Below, one piece after another: positions 6,262 to 8,976 of a stretch of 8,976 nt of DNA; the first letter of the stretch is position 1; every line of letters begins with the position of its first letter. Position numbers and translations under genes: made by a program. The stretch lies in assembly GCA_044464175.1 (NCBI GenBank), contig JBIQLO010000170.1, positions 1 through 8,976 on the forward strand, read 5' to 3'. The DNA is from JBIQLO01 sp044464175 (GTDB lineage: Bacteria > Planctomycetota > Phycisphaerae > Tepidisphaerales > Tepidisphaeraceae). Under the pieces are notes generated by a model, which was not told where the DNA came from, searched no databases, and was given only the letters and a program-made list of their open reading frames with translations.

Positions 6262-7043
6262 ATGCCCCTCCTTCGGACCAGCGCCAACCCCGCCACCGTC
6301 AGCAGCACCAGTCCCGCCGCCGGTTCCGGCACCGCCACGCCCACCACCGAATCCACCAGCATCCGCTGCCCGTCCGCCACGTCGAACTTGACGTAGTTCA
6401 CCTGGCTCAGCCCCGTGCCCGACAGGTCCAGCCACGTCCCCCCGGCCGAGCCGTCCAGCAGATCGAGGATCCCCGACCAGTTTTGCCCCGTGAAATCGTC
6501 CTCCGCGCCGTCAAAGGGCTTGGAAAAGTCGGCGACGACCGCGCCGGGACCCGCGGCGGCCTGATAGCCCGGCGTGGTCACGCCCTGGCTGTAGTAGTTG
6601 GTGGGGGTGTCGAAGGAGACCACCCCCAGCGAGACCCAGTTCGTGCCGTCGCCGCTGACGCCGACCGTCGCCTGGCGCGGGCTGGTGTAGAGCCCGCCGG
6701 CCGTGCCGTTGGGCCAGTTCATGTCCGCCAGCCCCACGCCGGCATGCACGCCCAGGGTGCGCCCCCGGGTGCTCAGCGGCTGGGAGAGGTGCAGCTCCAG
6801 GCTGCCGCCGGCGCTGATGCCCACCAGGTCGCTGTCCTGCCACGCCGCGTTGAAGGGCGTGAGGAGGCCGAACCCGGTGTCGGCGTTGGGCAGGCCCAGC
6901 GCCGCCGAGGCGGTGGTGTAGGTATCTCCTCCGGCGTCGTAGCGGACGACCGAGTCGGCGACGCTCAGCGCGGCATGCGCTGAGGCAGCGCCCAGAACCA
7001 GTGAAAGAAACGCAACCCCCCTGACGGAAAGACCGTCCGGCAT
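6258..7043 (-). CDS. PEP-CTERM surface protein controlled by a cobalamin riboswitch
   Basis: A 261-residue exported protein. Residues 1-24 (ending AASAHA) form a signal peptide. The C-terminus is a PEP-CTERM sorting signal: VPEP at 238-241, a hydrophobic stretch and RRR at 257-259, normally processed by an exosortase. The mature domain starts ADSVVRYDAGGDTYTTASAA, with TPFNAAW and SAGGSLELHLSQPL (about 75-100), then GVSGDGTNWVSLGVVSFDTP and VNYVKFDVADGQ. This looks like a beta-sandwich family I recall as PEP-CTERM or 'cell surface' proteins of planctomycetes and verrucomicrobia. The ATG at 7043 was chosen because AGGGAG lies 6 nt upstream and gives a proper signal peptide. The gene follows a B12 riboswitch leader, so repression by cobalamin is expected and a role in cobalamin binding or uptake is plausible but unproven. 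Confidence 0.9.
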   Translation of the reverse strand: MPDGLSVRGVAFLSLVLGAASAHAALSVADSVVRYDAGGDTYTTASAALGLPNADTGFGLLTPFNAAWQDSDLVGISAGGSLELHLSQPLSTRGRTLGVHAGVGLADMNWPNGTAGGLYTSPRQATVGVSGDGTNWVSLGVVSFDTPTNYYSQGVTTPGYQAAAGPGAVVADFSKPFDGAEDDFTGQNWSGILDLLDGSAGGTWLDLSGTGLSQVNYVKFDVADGQRMLVDSVVGVAVPEPAAGLVLLTVAGLALVRRRGI

Positions 7044-7049
7044 GATGGA

Positions 7050-7130
7050 CTCCCTGCGCCCGATCGCGGGGCGCAAATGAAAAACCCTCGTCGCCGCGGT
7101 GAGCGGGGCGAGGGCCATGAGCGCAGGGAG
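7050..7130 (-). promoter_or_regulatory. Ribosome-site-sequestering stem of the B12 leader
   Basis: In the leader RNA, CTCCCTGCGC (7130-7121) is exactly complementary to GCGCAGGGAG (7059-7050), which contains the Shine-Dalgarno site of the PEP-CTERM gene. The stem encloses the terminator hairpin. A competing hairpin, GCGCA (7139-7135) with TGCGC (7125-7121), would free the ribosome site. Mutually exclusive folds of this type are typical riboswitch expression platforms. Confidence 0.6.
7080..7114 (-). terminator. Intrinsic terminator inside the B12 leader
   Basis: In the leader RNA CCCTCG (7114-7109) pairs with CGAGGG (7090-7085). After a small internal loop, CCGC (7106-7103) pairs with GCGG (7097-7094). 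Five U (7084-7080) follow. It ends 37 nt before the PEP-CTERM ATG, so it can stop transcription before the operon. Confidence 0.65.
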
Positions 7131-7211
7131 GCGATGCGCCTAAGGGGCGGCACCGAACCTGAGTCGAGCATGAACCCGGCCGTCCCATCCGCGAGGACGA
7201 ATCGGAAGATT

Positions 7212-7237
7212 GCCCCGCCCGCACGATGCGGCGGGGC
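7212..7237 (-). promoter_or_regulatory. Strong GC hairpin directly after the B12 box
   Basis: GCCCCGCCGCA (7237-7227) pairs with 7223-7212 with one extra G and a 3-nt loop. There is no U-run after it. In cobalamin riboswitches a hairpin here often makes a loop contact with the aptamer (L5-L13); I could not find a clear complementary loop. Confidence 0.5.
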
Positions 7238-7239
7238 CA

Positions 7240-7437
7240 TGCCCACAGGCCGGTCTTCTGGCTTAGGACCTCCCGTCCGATTCACCCTTCCCATCGCCCT
7301 GGGGCGACAGTGGGCTCATGCAATCGGCCGATCGTCGGTCCATCACAGCGGCGCGTCCGCGGCGGTTTTTCACCGCCTTCCCATCGTCCCGAATCTCGGG
7401 ACGGGCTTTCGCCGCCTGAAGGCGAAGGCACGGTAAC
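7240..7437 (-). ncRNA. Cobalamin (B12) riboswitch aptamer
   Basis: Read on the minus strand, conserved blocks occur in canonical order: GTGCC (near 7430), GATGGGAAGGCGGTGAAAAA with a GGCGG/CCGCC hairpin (about 7384-7360), the GCCGCTGTGA block (7352-7343), GAGCCCACTG (7317-7308), GATGGGAAGG (about 7295-7286), and the B12 box AGCCAGAAGACCGGCCTGT (7263-7245). The total length of about 200 nt is normal. It lies between the udgX stop and the PEP-CTERM gene, so it controls the latter and its coupled pseudopilin. Known members of this class usually switch off expression when adenosylcobalamin or methylcobalamin is bound. The 5' boundary is approximate. Confidence 0.93.
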
Positions 7438-7453
7438 ACGGGAAAAACAAAAA

Positions 7454-8098
7454 TCAATGTTTGAGCAGTTTGGCGGCGACGGTGAGGTCTTCGATGAACT
7501 GTTGGCGCAGGTGCTCCCTCAGGTCGGCGGGGGCGCGGAGGACGGCGCTGGGGTGGACTGTCGCCACGACGGTGGGGGCCCACTCTGTGCCCTTCAGGGG
7601 TTCGCCGTGGTGGTGGGTGACGCGGAAGTCGCGGCCCAGGAGAGACTGGGCGGCGGTGGCTCCCAGGCAGACGAGGACCTGGGGCTGGACGAGCTTGATC
7701 TCGGCCTGGAGCCAGGGGCGGCAGGCGGTGATCTGGCGGGCGCTGGGTTTGACGTGCAGCCGCCGCTTGCCGCGGAGGGTGAAGCGGAAGTGCTTCACGG
7801 CGTTGGTGACGTAGACATTCTCGCGGTCGATGCCGGCTTCTTCCAAGGCCTCATCGAGCATGTGGCCGGAGGGGCCGACGAAGGGCCGGCCGGCCAGGTC
7901 TTCCTGGTCGCCGGGCTGCTCGCCGACCATGAGGAGGGGGGCCTTGGCGGGGCCCTGGCCGAAGACGGTCTGGGTGGCGTGGCAGTAGAGCTCACAGCCG
8001 TGGCAGTGCGCGGCGGCTTTTCGCAGGGAGCCCAGCGCCAGCCGGGGCGGCAGGAAGTCGGCGGCGCTGTCGGTGTGGGCGCATTCAACGGGCTTCAT
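7454..8098 (-). CDS. udgX: UdgX-type uracil-DNA glycosylase (covalent uracil-DNA binder)
   Basis: A 214-residue member of the family 4/5-like uracil-DNA glycosylases. GEQPGDQEDLAGRPFVGPSG (59-78) is motif A, and HPSAVLR (182-188) is the second active-site motif. The loop GKRRLHVKP (110-118) matches the KRRIH signature of UdgX, in which the histidine (H115 here) attacks the sugar and leaves the protein covalently attached to uracil DNA. C32, C35 and C126 are likely iron-sulfur ligands; H103 stands where family-4 enzymes have a cysteine. The ATG at 8098 has GGAG 6 nt upstream. The frame extends upstream to 8173, but those codons are a translated 7-bp repeat giving RTTNHGQ-like peptides. It overlaps the larB stop by 14 nt. 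Function in uracil repair or tolerance is from the family. Confidence 0.93.
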   Translation of the reverse strand: MKPVECAHTDSAADFLPPRLALGSLRKAAAHCHGCELYCHATQTVFGQGPAKAPLLMVGEQPGDQEDLAGRPFVGPSGHMLDEALEEAGIDRENVYVTNAVKHFRFTLRGKRRLHVKPSARQITACRPWLQAEIKLVQPQVLVCLGATAAQSLLGRDFRVTHHHGEPLKGTEWAPTVVATVHPSAVLRAPADLREHLRQQFIEDLTVAAKLLKH

Positions 8099-8930
8099 GG
8101 GGACTCCGTTGTCCGTTGTCCGTTGTTCGTGATCCGTGGTTCGTTGTCCGTGGTTCGTTGTCCGAGCCATCATGGTCCACGATTCTGGCGTTCATCATGC
8201 CGGCCAGGAGGGCGGCGCCGTAGCCGTTGTCGATGTTGACGACGCCGACGCCGCCGGCGCAGGTGTTGAGCATGCCCAGCAGGGCGCACCAGCCACCGAG
8301 GGCGGCGCCGTAGCCGATGCTGGTGGGGACGCCGATGACGGGGGCGTCGATGAGGCCGGCCACGACGCTGACCAGGGCGCCTTCCATGCCGGCGACGACG
8401 ATGACGACGTTGGCCTGACGGATGTCGTCGAGGCAGGCGATGAGTCGCGGCAGGCCGGCGACGCCGATGTCGTCAAACCGGGCCGGGGCATAGCCCATGA
8501 GGTCGAGGGTGCGAGCGGCCTCGGCGGCGACGGGCAGGTCGCTGGTGCCGGCGGTGAGCAGGGCGATGCCGGAGCGGCGGGGGCGTTCGGGGCGGCGGTC
8601 GATCCAGAGGGTGCGGGCCTGCTCATCGTACTCGGCCTCGGGCACCCGTTCGCATATGGCCTGGGCGTGTTCGGGGGAGGCGCGGGTGGCCAGGACCTGG
8701 TCGGAGCGTTGGGCCATGCGCTGGACGATGGCGGCGGCCTGCTGGGGGGTTTTGCCGGCACAATAGACGGCCTCGACCACGCCGCGGCGCAGGGGGCGGT
8801 GATGGTCGATTTGGGCGAAGCCGCAATCCTCGATGGGCCAGTTGCGGAAAGCCCCGACGGCCGCCTCGACGGAGCGGCGGCCGGAGGCGATTTCGTGCAG
8901 GAGTTGTCGGAGGGTTTGCTCGTTCAGCAT
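8085..8930 (-). CDS. larB: LarB, nickel-pincer cofactor biosynthesis carboxylase
   Basis: A 281-residue LarB. The family carboxylates and hydrolyses nicotinic acid adenine dinucleotide, the first step to the nickel-pincer nucleotide cofactor of lactate racemase and related LarA enzymes. The N-terminal domain has IDHHRPLRRGVVEAVY (41-56). The C-terminal PurE-like domain has AGTSDLPVAAEAARTL (127-142), VAGMEGALVSVVAGL (179-193), VIGVPTSIGYG (198-208) and LNTCAGGVGVVNIDNGYGA (221-239), where C224 corresponds to the expected catalytic cysteine. The normal family end is near residue 250. Residues 251-281 (with RTTNHGS, RTTDNGQ) are an extension encoded by a 7-bp repeat and are probably disordered. 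The start at 8930 fits the family but has no visible ribosome site. larA, larC and larE are not in the window. It is probably co-transcribed with udgX. Confidence 0.95.
   Translation of the reverse strand: MLNEQTLRQLLHEIASGRRSVEAAVGAFRNWPIEDCGFAQIDHHRPLRRGVVEAVYCAGKTPQQAAAIVQRMAQRSDQVLATRASPEHAQAICERVPEAEYDEQARTLWIDRRPERPRRSGIALLTAGTSDLPVAAEAARTLDLMGYAPARFDDIGVAGLPRLIACLDDIRQANVVIVVAGMEGALVSVVAGLIDAPVIGVPTSIGYGAALGGWCALLGMLNTCAGGVGVVNIDNGYGAALLAGMMNARIVDHDGSDNEPRTTNHGSRTTDNGQRSPHEAR
8105..8164. repeat. 7-bp tandem repeat, eight units, spanning the larB-udgX junction
   Basis: On the plus strand the units are TCCGTTG (three times), TTCGTGA, TCCGTGG, TTCGTTG, TCCGTGG and TTCGTTG, then a partial TCCG. 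The consensus is TYCGTKR. It lies within the 3' end of larB, encodes the extra tail, and its last minus-strand unit (CGGA followed by G) supplies the udgX ribosome site. Confidence 0.85.
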
Positions 8931-8947
8931 GGGACGTTTGCAGCATA

Positions 8948-8976
8948 GGGGGAGGGGAGGGGGGGGGCATAGGGGG
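8948..8976 (+). other. G-run cluster upstream of larB, possible G-quadruplex
   Basis: Runs of G5 (8948-8952), G4 (8954-8957), G9 (8959-8967) and G5 (8972-8976) are separated by one to four bases, fulfilling a four-tract quadruplex pattern on the template strand of larB. GCATAGGGGG occurs twice (8943-8952 and 8967-8976). No promoter or ribosome site for larB is evident here. Confidence 0.5.

Noticed and set aside
6262..6435. 58-residue N-terminal extension of the second pseudopilin
   Set aside because: Glycine/arginine-rich and overlaps the PEP-CTERM coding end in another frame; the ATG at 6261 has AAGGAGG and gives a normal 7-residue prepilin leader.
7441..7453. T-rich stretch after udgX considered as its terminator
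   Set aside because: TTTTTGTTTTT on the minus strand is not preceded by a stem; readthrough from udgX into the B12 leader cannot be excluded.
8105..8164. Repeat array considered as CRISPR
   Set aside because: Units are 7 bp and contiguous, with no spacers and no cas genes in the window.
8099..8173. 25-residue N-terminal extension of UdgX
   Set aside because: Encoded by the 7-bp tandem repeat inside larB; the ATG at 8098 has its own ribosome site and fits the family length.
7226..8239. 337-codon open frame on the plus strand
   Set aside because: Crosses the B12 riboswitch, udgX and the 7-bp repeat in antisense; the glycine-rich product matches nothing.
8136..8948. 270-codon open frame on the plus strand
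   Set aside because: Antisense to larB; low-complexity G/A/D-rich product is a composition artefact.

Overview
The window is a GC-rich piece of bacterial chromosome in which every convincing gene lies on the minus strand. Three family signatures suggest a Planctomycetota genome, most likely Phycisphaerae-like, or another PVC-group bacterium: two pseudopilin-like secreted proteins with a C-terminal H-x9-DG motif, an exosortase-target PEP-CTERM protein, and a DUF6259-type secreted protein. Intergenic DNA full of short word-like repeats and REP-like palindromes fits the same picture. This placement is inference; no rRNA or other phylogenetic marker is present.

Read in the direction of transcription (right to left), the window starts with larB (8930-8085), a nickel-pincer cofactor synthase. 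Its tail runs through a 7-bp tandem repeat and overlaps the start of udgX (8098-7454), a uracil-DNA-binding glycosylase. Next comes a 410-base leader holding a clear cobalamin (B12) riboswitch (about 7437-7240). Below the aptamer are an intrinsic terminator and a 10-nt perfect inverted repeat that masks the ribosome binding site. This leader drives a PEP-CTERM surface protein (7043-6258), which is ATGA-coupled to a pseudopilin-like protein (6261-5530). A B12-controlled operon with this content is the most interesting item here.

A 120-base gap with a 19-bp inverted repeat precedes a MoxR-type AAA+ ATPase (5409-4450), which lacks its usual DUF58/VWA partners downstream. The next 434 bases have no gene. 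They contain degenerate 8-bp tandem repeats, CGAACCCAA-type direct repeats, a plus-strand terminator-like hairpin with no obvious gene, and the lacI promoter with its operator.

The last operon is a LacI-family regulator (4015-2921), a second pseudopilin-like protein overlapping it by 14 nt (2934-2113), and, after a 224-base gap made of REP-like palindromes, a large secreted DUF6259 protein (1888 to beyond the left edge). This looks like a carbohydrate-responsive unit: the regulator probably represses its own promoter, because an 8-bp palindrome covers the -10 box, and the secreted products would process or handle a sugar polymer.

A theme links the halves: in both regulated operons a pseudopilin with the H-x9-DG tail travels with a secreted or surface protein, under quite different control (sugar repressor versus B12 riboswitch). 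Third-position base use also shifts within the window: genes on the left favour G-ending codons, while PEP-CTERM, udgX and larB favour C-ending codons.
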